In this document: positions 1-8,732 of the stretch, piece after piece | How the letters are laid out: each line of letters starts with the position of its first letter | Numbering within the stretch: the stretch's first letter is position 1 | NCBI GenBank assembly: GCA_020073345.1 | Contig: JAIQFI010000017.1 | Span: 38,752 to 102,751, forward strand | DNA length: 64,000 nt | Source of the DNA: Terriglobia bacterium | GTDB lineage: Bacteria; Acidobacteriota; Terriglobia; Bryobacterales; Bryobacteraceae | Direction: 5' to 3' | Translations under genes and position numbers: made by a program | Notes under the pieces: generated by a model | Databases searched by the model: none | What the model was told of the DNA's origin: nothing | What the model saw: only the letters and a program-made list of their open reading frames with translations

Positions 1-505
1 AGCCCGGCAGCAACTGCACCACGGCGTAGGGGTTTCGAATCCCGGACGCGCTGGCAGTCGCGCCAATCCCCAGCACGGGGAGGTTGTTCATGGTGTCTGT
101 GGAAACGGTATGGCTCAGCTCCCCGCTTTCAGTTTTCAGCAACGGGGCGGCTTCAGTAACCGTCACCGATTCGGCGTTGGAGCCCACTTCCAGCAGAACA
201 TCCACGCGGAAAGTTTGCGCGACGCCGACGGTTAGGCTTTGCCGGACGTATTTCTTGAACCCGGGAACAGTAACGGACAACTCGTACTGCCCTGCGGGTA
301 GCTGGGCGAGCGTGTAATTGCCAGTGGCCGAGCTGGCCGACCGGCTCACCACGCCGGTTTCTACGTTCCTGATTTCAATCGGCGCGCCTGCGACCACGGC
401 CCCTGCCGGGTCGGCTACCGTGCCGGTGATGGTTCCGCGGTCACTTTGGGCAAACAACGCCAAAGCGAGTAAGCATAGACCAACTGCAACGAACAACGAG
501 CGCAT
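1..505 (-). CDS. TonB-dependent receptor-like protein, N-terminal part (runs off the left edge)
   Basis: About 168 codons are visible; the 3' end lies outside the window. The reading begins MRSLFVAVGLCLLALALFAQ, a clean signal peptide, followed by a carboxypeptidase regulatory-like (CNA-B type) domain: GTITGTVADPAGAVV, then GNYTLAQLPAGQYELSVTVPGFKKY, then a VEVG/VTVTEAAPLLKTE stretch. This is the usual start of the large Oar-like TonB-dependent receptors of Acidobacteria, which sit in the outer membrane. A GGAGGT ribosome site lies about 6 bases before the ATG at 505. Only the plug-side part is seen, so the beta-barrel itself and the substrate are unknown. Confidence 0.8.
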   Translation of the reverse strand, partial: MRSLFVAVGLCLLALALFAQSDRGTITGTVADPAGAVVAGAPIEIRNVETGVVSRSASSATGNYTLAQLPAGQYELSVTVPGFKKYVRQSLTVGVAQTFRVDVLLEVGSNAESVTVTEAAPLLKTESGELSHTVSTDTMNNLPVLGIGATASASGIRNPYAVVQLLPG

Positions 506-681
506 CGGCCACCTCCACGAACGCATGAAGATAAGAGACCGAGAAATCGCGAATCTGGTAGCCGCGCTCCCCAAATAGAAGCGACGCCAGTGTACACCCG
601 GTGGATTATCGGGTCAAGGGCAAAAACTACTAGATACGGCTTGTGCGTTCCTGTCGCGGTACGAACGCTGACCGCTCAGAT

Positions 682-1833
682 CTAGTTTTCCGACGCCTTC
701 TCTACTCGGTCGATAACCAGGACCTCAACCGGCGCCTTGGCGGCCTCCAGTTTCAGTCCCAGCTGCTCCTGGATGGCGGTAAAAAGATCGGCTCGAGATT
801 CCAGATCGGCTGGAAGCGGCGGCGCATTCGGTCCCGGTGCGGCTAACTGATCGGGCCTCCAAAGCAGTGTGAAGTCGAATTTTCCGGATAAGCCCGTCTG
901 ATCTACAACTGGCCGATCCACGATTCTGCCCTGCAGGAATCCGGCAAATTCCTCCATTGTGGAGTTTCGCACTGCGATGTTTCCAGGTCCCCTGCCGCCA
1001 AAGCCGGGAAGCATGCCCCCAGTCTCATTCTTGGCAAGTTTCGGTCCGGTCTTAGCGACTGTAATGGTATAGGCGGCAAGCTCCTTTTTGTCGCGATGAA
1101 AGGTAAGGTGGAAGCGCTCCGCCAACAGCTTTTGGAGCATGGTCCGCACTTGCGTCGCGTTGGGAATGCCGGCTTGGTCCGGCTTCGCGGTGATGTCGTA
1201 CTTTTCCGTTTCAAGCCAACCCGGTCCCCCGGTGACCTGACGCAGATGAACACCGTAGGCGAACGTAATCAGGTCGTTTAAGGTTGTATTCGTGGTCGTA
1301 AAAAGATTGGTTCCGCCCCTTCCCACCAAAATGGATTGGCCCGGCGTATCAGGATTGCTGGGCTTAATCGTGGCTACCTCGAAGCTCGGATTCGCATCCG
1401 CGGCCATGGGCTTCGGCGGGGGCGGAGGTTCCGGAATCGCCCAGGCTGTTTCGGGGGTGGAGCGCGTAAGGTTCAGCGGCATGGCCGGGCCCCCCTGCGT
1501 CCAGGTCCCCGCGATGGTGTTCCCATCGCCGATCAGTCGGCCCTCATAATCGCCGCCAATCCCCGCCACGGCCATCTTCATATTTGAGCCCTGTTGACTG
1601 ATTGAGCTTGCATTGATGGGCTGCCCGCCTTGATCGATGCTATACAACACCGCTTTCAGGCTCTCGTCGTCTGCCCTCGTAATTTTGATTACGATCCTGA
1701 GTGGCGGCCTGCCCTGCGGACTCTGCAAGGTGCCCTGCCAGGAACCGGTTATATTTTGCGCGAGCAGCGCGCCTCCAGAACTGACCGCAAAACCAATCAT
1801 CCACAACATGAGTTTTCTCATGGCGCTTTGCAT
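682..1833 (-). CDS. TIGR03435-family secreted protein
   Basis: Roughly 383 residues with a signal peptide (MRKLMLWMIGFAVSS...LLAQ). The central FEVATIKPSNPDTPG motif, followed by LNDLITFAYGVHLRQVTGGPGWL and AERFHLTFHRDKKELAAYTI, is the hallmark of the TIGR03435 family, which is greatly expanded in Solibacter-like Acidobacteria and has no known function. The N-terminal 130 residues (ITGSWQGTLQSPQGRPPLRIVIKI) look like a separate small beta domain, with a proline-rich linker PEPPPPPKP before the TIGR03435 part. The ATG at 1833 is preferred because AAGGAG lies 7 bases upstream; an in-frame TTG lies 6 bases further out. Confidence 0.85.
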   Translation of the reverse strand: MQSAMRKLMLWMIGFAVSSGGALLAQNITGSWQGTLQSPQGRPPLRIVIKITRADDESLKAVLYSIDQGGQPINASSISQQGSNMKMAVAGIGGDYEGRLIGDGNTIAGTWTQGGPAMPLNLTRSTPETAWAIPEPPPPPKPMAADANPSFEVATIKPSNPDTPGQSILVGRGGTNLFTTTNTTLNDLITFAYGVHLRQVTGGPGWLETEKYDITAKPDQAGIPNATQVRTMLQKLLAERFHLTFHRDKKELAAYTITVAKTGPKLAKNETGGMLPGFGGRGPGNIAVRNSTMEEFAGFLQGRIVDRPVVDQTGLSGKFDFTLLWRPDQLAAPGPNAPPLPADLESRADLFTAIQEQLGLKLEAAKAPVEVLVIDRVEKASEN

Positions 1834-1995
1834 GGGCAATCTCCTTTAGGGACTATTTTCCACAATTGGGCGGCTCCTCGCCTCGATACGTACCGAGACT
1901 CAGATCCCGATGAGCTAGTTATATTTCAAGACGTCGAAAAGTTCGAAAACTTACGGGGCGATCCTGAAGAAACTGGGTATGCAGCCGGTTTATCC

Positions 1996-2026
1996 TTGAC
2001 TCTGATCTTGGGTCAGACTTTAGTAT
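1996..2026 (+). promoter_or_regulatory. MerR-type promoter with 19-bp spacer and dyad operator
   Basis: TTGACT (1996-2001) and TAGTAT (2021-2026) are separated by 19 bp, the overlong spacing typical of MerR-controlled promoters. Inside the spacer TCTGA (2001-2005) and TCAGA (2013-2017) form an inverted repeat around a 7-bp centre. The predicted start of transcription is near 2033, only about 12 bases before the TTG start of the MerR-type gene, so the regulator probably controls itself by untwisting this promoter. Confidence 0.7.
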
Positions 2027-2044
2027 CTCGATGAAGGGCCGGAT

Positions 2045-3607
2045 TTGGGCAGGCACTACAAAATCCACGAGTTTGCCAAGCTTGCGGGGGTCACAGTCAA
2101 GGCGCTCCATCACTATGATCGCCTGGGACTCCTCCAGCCGGGGCGGACCGAGGCCGGGTACCGGGTCTACCTCGAACGCGATATGGAGACGCTCGAGCAG
2201 ATCGTCGCGCTCAAGTTTCTTGGGCTTCCTCTGAAGCAGATCAGGGTGGTACTGAAGCGGGCAGCTCAGTTGCCGGACGCATTGCGGCTGCAGCGCCGGG
2301 CTCTCGAGGACAAACACGCGCTGTTGGGACGCGCCATCCGCGCGATTCAAGCGGCGGAGGAGTCTCTCGAATCCGGCAAACCGGCGGACGCAGCCATCCT
2401 GAAAACCATCATCGAGGTGATCGACATGCAAGACGGCATTGCCGTGATGAAGAAGTACTACAGCGAAGAGGCTTGGGAGAGGCACAGGCGCTACTACGAA
2501 GAAGGGCCCTCACCCGAGTGGCGCCAGCTGTATCGCGACACGGAGGCGCTGCTCGGCACTGATCCGGGAAGCGAACCCGCTCAGGAGCTTGTCGAGCGCT
2601 GGTTCGAACTGTCGAGACGGGCGTACACCGGAGATCCGGAAGTGCAGACCGACTCGCCCAAGGCGTGGATGGATCGCGAGCATTGGCCGCCCATCATGAA
2701 GCAGAGGATCGCGGAGTTCAAAGTAGAAGAGGCCAGTGCGTTCATCAAGCTGGCCGCGTTGTCGTCGCGGAAAAGATACTTCAGCGAAGGGGCGTGGGCC
2801 AAGCTGATGAAGCTGCGGGAGAACGAGAAAGACCACTCCCGGATGTGGCAGGCTCGCGTCGACCTGTTCCGCGATATCGAGAAGGCACTGGGGGAAGATC
2901 CCGCGGGCGAAATCGCGCAGGCATTGGTGGCGCGCTGGAAGGCGCAACAGGACGACGCCAGCGGCGGCGATCCCGAAATCAAAGCGGGGCTGCTGCGGGG
3001 TTGGTCCAATCGCCGGAACTGGCCGCCTTCCATGCGGTGGCAAGTGGAAGCCCTTCACATGATGAGCTTCGAACGGTTCGAAAAGGCAGCAGATTTCCTG
3101 GATCGCGCGCAGGGTAAGGAAGGAGCACCGGTGACAACTACTCGACAAGACAAGATGGAGACGTTACTCGCCGAGTTTGACCAGGAGATGGCGAACACGC
3201 GCAGGATGTTGGAGCGTGTGCCGGAGGGCAAGTTCGCTTGGAAGCCGCACGACAAATCATCCACGCTGGCGAAGCTGGCGAGCCACATTGCGGCTATACC
3301 CGTCGGGGCGGCTTTCGTGATCACGGGGCAGGGAACTAAGCCATCCGAGTCCACATCCACGTTGGAACTACTCGAAACCTTCGACAAAAGAGTCAGCGCC
3401 GCACGCGAAGCTCTCGCGGGAACGAACCAGGACCACTTGGCTGGGACGATCCAAGTTAACCCGGGCATCACGAAGACCCGCGAAGCCGCTCTGAAATGGA
3501 TGATGAGCCATATGATTCACCACCGCGGCCAGCTAAGCGTTTATCTGCGGTTGATTGGCGTCGCCGTCCCCGGAATGTACGGGCCTTCGGCCGACGAAAA
3601 GTCGTAG
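2045..3607 (+). CDS. MerR-family regulator fused to two TipAS domains and a DinB-like domain
   Basis: 520 residues. Residues 1-70 are a MerR winged helix (YKIHEFAKLAGVTVKALHHYDRLGLL...GYRVY), 75-120 a coiled-coil dimer helix. Two TipAS-like ligand domains follow, about 130-240 (MKKYYSEEAWERHRRYYEEG) and 243-360 (RKRYFSEGAWAKLMKLRENE); both end with a similar WPP..M motif. Residues about 372-515 are a DinB four-helix domain with its histidines (LASHIA, then MSHMIHHRGQ). MerR-TipAS proteins such as TipA sense and bind drugs; DinB domains include metal-dependent thiol transferases. Start is TTG with AAGGG upstream; no in-frame ATG is near. Inferred role: a drug- or stress-sensing self-regulated factor. 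The DinB addition is unusual. Confidence 0.85.
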   Translation: MGRHYKIHEFAKLAGVTVKALHHYDRLGLLQPGRTEAGYRVYLERDMETLEQIVALKFLGLPLKQIRVVLKRAAQLPDALRLQRRALEDKHALLGRAIRAIQAAEESLESGKPADAAILKTIIEVIDMQDGIAVMKKYYSEEAWERHRRYYEEGPSPEWRQLYRDTEALLGTDPGSEPAQELVERWFELSRRAYTGDPEVQTDSPKAWMDREHWPPIMKQRIAEFKVEEASAFIKLAALSSRKRYFSEGAWAKLMKLRENEKDHSRMWQARVDLFRDIEKALGEDPAGEIAQALVARWKAQQDDASGGDPEIKAGLLRGWSNRRNWPPSMRWQVEALHMMSFERFEKAADFLDRAQGKEGAPVTTTRQDKMETLLAEFDQEMANTRRMLERVPEGKFAWKPHDKSSTLAKLASHIAAIPVGAAFVITGQGTKPSESTSTLELLETFDKRVSAAREALAGTNQDHLAGTIQVNPGITKTREAALKWMMSHMIHHRGQLSVYLRLIGVAVPGMYGPSADEKS

Positions 3608-3615
3608 CCTGCGCT

Positions 3616-4842
3616 CTACAGCCCCAGCTTGTGATCGAGGTCGGCGGTCACCTGCGGAAGCCGCTCGGGATTTCGCAACAGATTCCGCACGCCATCTTCG
3701 CCCGATTCCTGCCAGAACAACTCCACCGCCGCGAGCGATACCGCATAGGCTTCCGCGGCATGTTCGGCGTCCAGGCGCGACCAAGCCTGTTGGAGATTGC
3801 TCAGACGCGGCACTTTTCCCTGCCGGACCAGGTCGGCGACCTTTTTCATCTGGGCCGCGTTGAGCGAATCGCCGGAGAGCTTCTGCGCGACTCCTTCCTG
3901 CAGCCACGCAGGCCAGTGTCCCAGCATGGTCAGGCAGGCATGAGTGGTTTCATGCGCCAGCGAACGAAGCATGCTTGGCTCCAGAACCTTCGGGTTAAAG
4001 ACCGGCACGCGAATCTTTCCGTCGAACTGGCCGCCGCTCCATTCAGCCGAGTCGGTGGATTTGCGGTAGGCATCTCGGCTCTGCACAATGGCGATGACGC
4101 GCTCTTCGGCGGTGCAACCGAGCGTCTGGGAAATGCGTATGAACTCCTGGTCGAGCACCGCGGTCATCTGGCGCGCCGTCTCCACGGGGACAGCGGAGCT
4201 TTCGTAGCGCAGCAGGACGCGCATCCCATACAGACGGTCGTTACTCTGGTCGCCTTTGGCTTCGCGCTCAACCTGGCGATACAGCTGCTCCACTTCCGGA
4301 CTGGGCGCGATGTCGAGCGAGGCGCGCCAGTATTCGAGGGCCTGGCGCGAGTCATCGGACCGCCACGCGGCCAGCCCGGCCAAGGCCAGCAGGCCCGGGT
4401 CGCGATGAGCTTTCAATTCGGGCTCCAGAAGTTCCAGCGCCTTTTGAGGCCGGCTGGCGCTGATCAGGTCGGCAGCCTTTTGTGCCACGCCCGAGGCGCC
4501 ACCGGCTTTTGCTCGCAAGGATGGCAACGCCGCGCTCTCGCGAATGGTGTTCACCACAGTGGCCGTATCCAGCCACACGGCCTTGCGGCGAGCCTGGTCA
4601 AAATCCTCTATCCCCACGATGGCACTCGCGGGCAGGGAACCCTCCAGGGTCTTGCCGTCCACTTCGACCGACACCTTGTAACAGGGCTCGGTATCGCCCG
4701 CGATCGAGTAGCGAATCGTTACAGGGGCGCCAGCGGGCAGGGAAGCCGCGGCCGGGGCGTCCGGCGAGCAGCCCGTACGCAAGGGGGTGGAGCCGTCCTT
4801 CACGGCGGCGGCCAGCAAGAATCCCAGCAGCAACATAGACAT
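3616..4842 (-). CDS. Secreted gluzincin-like (peptidase MA-type) metalloprotease with TPR-like region
   Basis: 408 residues. The N-terminus MSMLLLGFLLAAAVK is hydrophobic and probably a signal peptide. Residues 115-200 form helical TPR-like repeats (QKALELLEPELKAHRDPGLLALAGLAAW). Residues 297-301 are HETTH, with the third ligand glutamate in WLQEGVA about 15 residues later, the zinc site of peptidase MA-like proteins. A VPVFNPK.LEPSMLRSLAHE stretch before the active site matches that family. It ends 8 bp from the convergent MerR-type gene. Substrate unknown. Confidence 0.8.
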   Translation of the reverse strand: MSMLLLGFLLAAAVKDGSTPLRTGCSPDAPAAASLPAGAPVTIRYSIAGDTEPCYKVSVEVDGKTLEGSLPASAIVGIEDFDQARRKAVWLDTATVVNTIRESAALPSLRAKAGGASGVAQKAADLISASRPQKALELLEPELKAHRDPGLLALAGLAAWRSDDSRQALEYWRASLDIAPSPEVEQLYRQVEREAKGDQSNDRLYGMRVLLRYESSAVPVETARQMTAVLDQEFIRISQTLGCTAEERVIAIVQSRDAYRKSTDSAEWSGGQFDGKIRVPVFNPKVLEPSMLRSLAHETTHACLTMLGHWPAWLQEGVAQKLSGDSLNAAQMKKVADLVRQGKVPRLSNLQQAWSRLDAEHAAEAYAVSLAAVELFWQESGEDGVRNLLRNPERLPQVTADLDHKLGL

Positions 4843-5159
4843 AGTTCGAGCTTACGGATGATGCGCCCGGATTACCCTCCGGTAAAGACCGTACTCGTAG
4901 CTCAGGTGTTTTCCCGCCACACCCCGCAAGGCCGTCGCGAATCAATCGAATGGGCCGGGTTGTGGCTATGTGAAAGAAGGGATTGGAATCGAAGGTCATA
5001 GTACTAAAGGCGTTGCAAGTACCTCAAAAATAAGTGTCCTGAGGAGATTTCAACCTCGGCATTAGGTGTAACCCCGATTCTTTCGGAACCGGGCCAATGT
5101 TAATTTTGAACTGGCGACAGGGACTGTCGTGCACCAATAGGGAGAGGAGATTGAACTAA
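4843..5159. other. 317-bp intergenic region upstream of the Flp pilin
   Basis: No convincing gene lies here; the open frames on either strand have no recognisable protein signature. It probably holds the pilin promoter and leader. A perfect 6-bp inverted repeat, CGACAG at 5116-5121 and CTGTCG at 5125-5130 with a 3-base loop, sits about 30 bases before the pilin start. GGGAGAGGAG just downstream is the likely ribosome site region. Confidence 0.5.
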
Positions 5160-5345
5160 ATGAAGAATCTGCTTCTGCAGCTGAAGGTTTGGAAAGATCG
5201 GCGCGGCCAGGACCTCATCGAGTATGCTCTGATGGCCGGCTTTGTTGCCGTTGCGGCCGGTGCGATCATGCCGGGCGTGGCGACCAGCATCAGCCAGATC
5301 TTTTCGAAGGTTGCTTCGGTTCTCAGTTCCGCGAACGCGAGCTAA
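5160..5345 (+). CDS. flp: Flp/Fap-type pilin (type IVb)
   Basis: 61 residues: a basic start (MKNLLLQLKVWKDRRGQ), then DLIEYALMAGFVAVAAGAIM, the glutamate-containing hydrophobic helix of Flp pilins. Cleavage by a TadV-type prepilin peptidase would occur shortly before DLIEYA. This is the major subunit of Tad pili used in surface attachment. The TadE/TadG-like minor pilin genes lie 50 kb away at 55.1-56.6 kb, so the Tad genes are dispersed. The ribosome site is the GGAGAGGAG about 10 bases before ATG. Confidence 0.9.
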   Translation: MKNLLLQLKVWKDRRGQDLIEYALMAGFVAVAAGAIMPGVATSISQIFSKVASVLSSANAS

Positions 5346-5448
5346 TAATAACCCTTTTTGCCCTGCGGGGAGCGGGCGGGCTACCTGGCTCGTTCGCTCT
5401 TCGAAGGTTTGTTTGCCGCCTGCGTTGTACCCGCCCGTCCCCTTCGAT

Positions 5449-6948
5449 TCACTTTAATTCCCGCTTTAGCTCCAGGTACTTCGGAAACAAAAACGATTGC
5501 AGCAGCGGATCGCTTTCCAATCCGGGCAGCGGCCATAAGACCAGCAGCTTTCTGGCCTCGTCCTTTTGACCGGCTTCGGCCAACGCGGCTGCGTAGAGTA
5601 CCCGCGTGATTCCGTCCGCCGCGGGCGGAGCTCGTTCATAGGCCTGCTTGAGTGCTGCCGGATCGTGGGGAAGCTTGGAAGGGTCCTTCCACAACTCAAT
5701 CTGCGTACGCGCGAGGTTCGCGACCGGCCCGGTCACATTCGACAAGCGGGCGATGGCTGCCGGTTGCCGGCCCGTGGAGTACTCCCAGACGGCCTGGCGC
5801 CACGGAACCAGAGGATCTTTCTGCTCGGTGCGGAAGGCGGCGTACCGCAAAAACAGTTGATCGGCTCCGGCCGGGTCGCCTGCAAACCATCGGGCATAGG
5901 CGGCCTTGAGCAGATCGCCGCCGCCCAGCAACGCGCCGCTTTTGGCGTGAGCTTCCAGGAAGTATTTTTCCGCCTCGGCGAACTTCCCATTCAGAAACGA
6001 CGCTTCTCCCAGGGAGTCCAGCGCGTTGGCCGCATGGGACGGATCACGTCCGTAGCGCTCGAGCGATTTCTGCGCTGACGCCACATCGCCCGCGAACGCC
6101 TGGGCATACCCCAGCAGGTTCCACAACTCGGTGTCGTCCGGGTCTTCCCGGATCACGTCCTGGTAGTATCGCGCGGCTTCGGAAAAACGGCGCGCATTCA
6201 TTTCCTCCGTAGCCAACTGGCGCAGCAGAACGGAATCATGGGGCATGAGCTGCGACAAAGCCTTAAGAGCTTGTTGTTGAGCGGGACCATCCTGGCGCAA
6301 GCTGGCCGACACGAATTCAAGTCGTGCACGGTCGACCGGCGATTGCAGGGCGGGCTGCCGCAGCGCCCGAGCCACAATTTCGGAGGCTTGTTGCTTATCG
6401 CCGGCCGCGGCACGGGATTGAGCCCAGCTCAACCACGCTGCCCCAAAGGCCGGATCGAGAGAAACCGCCTTTTCATTGTCGCCGCTGCCCCACGCGGAAA
6501 CGGCCTGCGGATTGGTGGAAGAAAACGGGTGTGCTCCGGTCCCGATTTGCCTGGCCAGCCGGTCGAACACAGGCAATACGTCCCCGTCTCCCGCCACGGT
6601 CTGCAGCGCCTTGTGAGTCTGGGCATCCTCGACTACAAACTCAAAATGAAGAGCCTGACTCCGCTTTTCGAAGTATCCATGCACCAGTTGCGTGGCGCCG
6701 GAAGCGTAGGCATCGCGCAATGCGCCCACCTGAACGGGAACGATGGCGGAAGCGGTGCTGAAGCTGCTTCCCAGAAGCTGATCGGTCACAATCTTGGGCC
6801 CGGCGGCGGCAATCCAGTCCAGGGTGGCATCGCCAGTGAGGTTTTCAAAGGGCAGGAATGCGACCCGTTCCACGGGGTTGCGCGAACGGGAACAAGCGGC
6901 GCAGACGGCGGCCACGAATACCAGCGGAAGCCAAAATCGGTGCTTCAG
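5449..6948 (-). CDS. TPR-repeat protein with N-terminal signal anchor, probable CTG start
   Basis: About 499 residues. It opens MKHRFWLPLVFVAAVCAACS if read from a CTG codon at 6948, giving a basic end and hydrophobic core ending in cysteine, possibly a lipoprotein. The next usable start, GTG at 6915, would cut this signal. The CTG forms a CTGA overlap with the stop of the upstream TPR gene, so translational coupling is likely. Residues 20-120 resemble TolB/FlgO-like domains (VERVAFLPFENLTGDATLDWIA); 130-440 are TPR repeats. Together with its upstream neighbour it is probably part of an envelope assembly operon including the penicillin-binding protein. Exact role unknown. Confidence 0.75.
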   Translation of the reverse strand: MKHRFWLPLVFVAAVCAACSRSRNPVERVAFLPFENLTGDATLDWIAAAGPKIVTDQLLGSSFSTASAIVPVQVGALRDAYASGATQLVHGYFEKRSQALHFEFVVEDAQTHKALQTVAGDGDVLPVFDRLARQIGTGAHPFSSTNPQAVSAWGSGDNEKAVSLDPAFGAAWLSWAQSRAAAGDKQQASEIVARALRQPALQSPVDRARLEFVSASLRQDGPAQQQALKALSQLMPHDSVLLRQLATEEMNARRFSEAARYYQDVIREDPDDTELWNLLGYAQAFAGDVASAQKSLERYGRDPSHAANALDSLGEASFLNGKFAEAEKYFLEAHAKSGALLGGGDLLKAAYARWFAGDPAGADQLFLRYAAFRTEQKDPLVPWRQAVWEYSTGRQPAAIARLSNVTGPVANLARTQIELWKDPSKLPHDPAALKQAYERAPPAADGITRVLYAAALAEAGQKDEARKLLVLWPLPGLESDPLLQSFLFPKYLELKRELK

Positions 6949-7718
6949 AGGACCTTGTACTCCGCGGCGAGGATCTGCTGGAATTCCAGGTTGTCCTGCA
7001 AGGCGGAAAACTCGGAGTCGGCCTTGAATTTATCCCGGTCTTTGAAGCCGTTTTCGAGCGCCTTCCGAATATATTGCAAGGCGCGATCGGTCATGCCGGC
7101 TTTCGCGCAGGTCTTGGCCAGGAGGTAGAAATAACCGGCGCGCTCCTCGATGGTGCGCTCCTGCACCAGCACGCCCTGGCTGCTATGCTGCTCGAAGATG
7201 TCGGGGTCGATTGCAACGGCCTGAGCATACACTTTGATCGCGTCCTCATATTGTTTGCGCGCGAAATACGCGGTTCCCAGGTTGCTAAGAATCGAAGCGG
7301 AATTGGGCGCGATGCGTAGCGCACTCTTGTACTGATTGACCGCGCGCCGGTAGGACTTTCTCGCGTAGTAGACGGTTCCCAGGTTGTTGATGGCCTCGGA
7401 ATATTGCGGATTCAGCTTGACGGCGCGCTTGTAGTACTTCTCTGCGTTCTGCAGATCCTGCAGCTGGTGGTAGGCAATGCCGGTCTTATTCGCCAGGATC
7501 GCGCTTTTTTCGGCCTCGGGCTTATAAAATTCGATGGCTTCGCGGAACATCTTGCGGGCCATCATGATATCGCCGCGCAACTCCGGCGTCACCACAGGGT
7601 TGGCCGGTGCGGCCTGATTGGGTGTGGACGCCGAGGTTTGCACCGTGGGCGGGGTCTGAAACGCCAAGCCGGCACCAGGGATGATCAACGGGACCAGCAA
7701 GGAGACGAAAGACTTCAT
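6945..7718 (-). CDS. Secreted TPR-repeat protein
   Basis: 257 residues from the ATG at 7718, which has GGAGGAGG 5-6 bases upstream. MKSFVSLLVPLIIPGAGLAF is a signal peptide; then comes a Pro/Thr/Ala-rich linker and at least four canonical TPRs (NKTGIAYHQLQDLQNAEKYY, YSEAINNLGTVYYARKSYRR, NSASILSNLGTAYFARKQYE). TPRs bind other proteins, so a periplasmic scaffold is the best guess. Its last codons overlap the next gene. Confidence 0.8.
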   Translation of the reverse strand: MKSFVSLLVPLIIPGAGLAFQTPPTVQTSASTPNQAAPANPVVTPELRGDIMMARKMFREAIEFYKPEAEKSAILANKTGIAYHQLQDLQNAEKYYKRAVKLNPQYSEAINNLGTVYYARKSYRRAVNQYKSALRIAPNSASILSNLGTAYFARKQYEDAIKVYAQAVAIDPDIFEQHSSQGVLVQERTIEERAGYFYLLAKTCAKAGMTDRALQYIRKALENGFKDRDKFKADSEFSALQDNLEFQQILAAEYKVL

Positions 7719-7778
7719 GATAGCCTCCTCCGTTATCTTTAACTGTATCATCGGCAGTGCTTGGCCGCGACTGGAGGG

Positions 7779-8729
7779 TTACTGTTTGAACTGCGGAGGC
7801 GTAGGTGCCGAAACTATCCCTTTGAGAATTTCTTCCAGGGACGCCGGCTGGTAATCCGCAGGGACCTGGAAAATCGCCTCGTCCACCGGGCTGGTCGAGA
7901 GCTCCACGACCTCCTGGCTCATCTGCATCAGGGGAGCGTTGGGATCGAAACCGGCGGGCAGCGCCTGTCCCGGCAGTTGCTGGCTCATGGCCGCCAGGAA
8001 CGGCATGGAAAGTTCCATGTGTGTACGCAGCGTCATAGCGCCGTTCTTGGCCCTTTCCTCCATCATCTCCGTGAGGTTGTCACCCAAACCAGGCATGGCA
8101 CTCAAAACCTGCCTGATCATCTCCCCGGGATTCATGGCGGAGCTGGCCGAGGCGGTGTAGTTGCGAAATTCCTGCAAGGCCGGTACGCGCTGCGCTTCTT
8201 CCGGCTTGGCAGTCCACACCTGCATCACCATCTTCATGAACGGAGTCGAGGGAGCCGGTCCTCCCGGCAAAGCCATGTCGACGGTCAGCACGAATTCCTG
8301 CTCTTCCGCCTGAATACCCTGAATGGAGGCGGTACGGCCGGTGCTGCGGAATTCGAGGTTGGTCTTCATCGCGGCGAGTGCGGCGCGGGCTTGCTCCGGC
8401 ACGGCTGGGACCGCGTTCTTCAGCTCCTGAGCATATTGAGCCGCGGGAAGCGTCGCAAAACGCTTATTAGCGCGATCGATCAGGGTCAAATCCTGAGTCA
8501 CAAGATTCGCGATCGCGGTAATCGGCCCCTGCGAAGTGTATGCCCTATTCCCCTTGATCTGGATGACCATGTCCCGCATTCCACCCAGCGCCTGGTCGAG
8601 CGCCGCCGCCGGGAGGAGGGGGGTAGTTTGAATATCGGTGTGGTAACGCACGGTCGCGTCGGCCCGCAAAAACGGCGCCACGGGGACGACCAGAAGCGCG
8701 AGTCCGGCGCAGCGGTAACCCAGTCGCAT
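7779..8729 (-). CDS. Secreted protein of unknown function, DUF4412-like
   Basis: 316 residues with signal peptide (RCAGLALLVVPVAPFLRADA). The body alternates beta-strand stretches (TVRYHTDIQTTPLLP, MRDMVIQIKGNRAYTS) with helices, and has repeated short motifs for surface exposure, a layout seen in DUF4412-like and LolA-like periplasmic proteins; the family match is uncertain. It starts 3 bp after the stop of the penicillin-binding protein, so the two are almost certainly co-transcribed and it may work in the envelope. Confidence 0.65.
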   Translation of the reverse strand: MRLGYRCAGLALLVVPVAPFLRADATVRYHTDIQTTPLLPAAALDQALGGMRDMVIQIKGNRAYTSQGPITAIANLVTQDLTLIDRANKRFATLPAAQYAQELKNAVPAVPEQARAALAAMKTNLEFRSTGRTASIQGIQAEEQEFVLTVDMALPGGPAPSTPFMKMVMQVWTAKPEEAQRVPALQEFRNYTASASSAMNPGEMIRQVLSAMPGLGDNLTEMMEERAKNGAMTLRTHMELSMPFLAAMSQQLPGQALPAGFDPNAPLMQMSQEVVELSTSPVDEAIFQVPADYQPASLEEILKGIVSAPTPPQFKQ

Positions 8730-8732
8730 GGA

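Noticed and set aside
3496..5001. Long plus-strand open frame of 501 codons
   Set aside because: It is antisense to the peptidase MA-like gene and begins inside the DinB domain; its protein shows no known motif while the minus strand has HETTH and a signal sequence.
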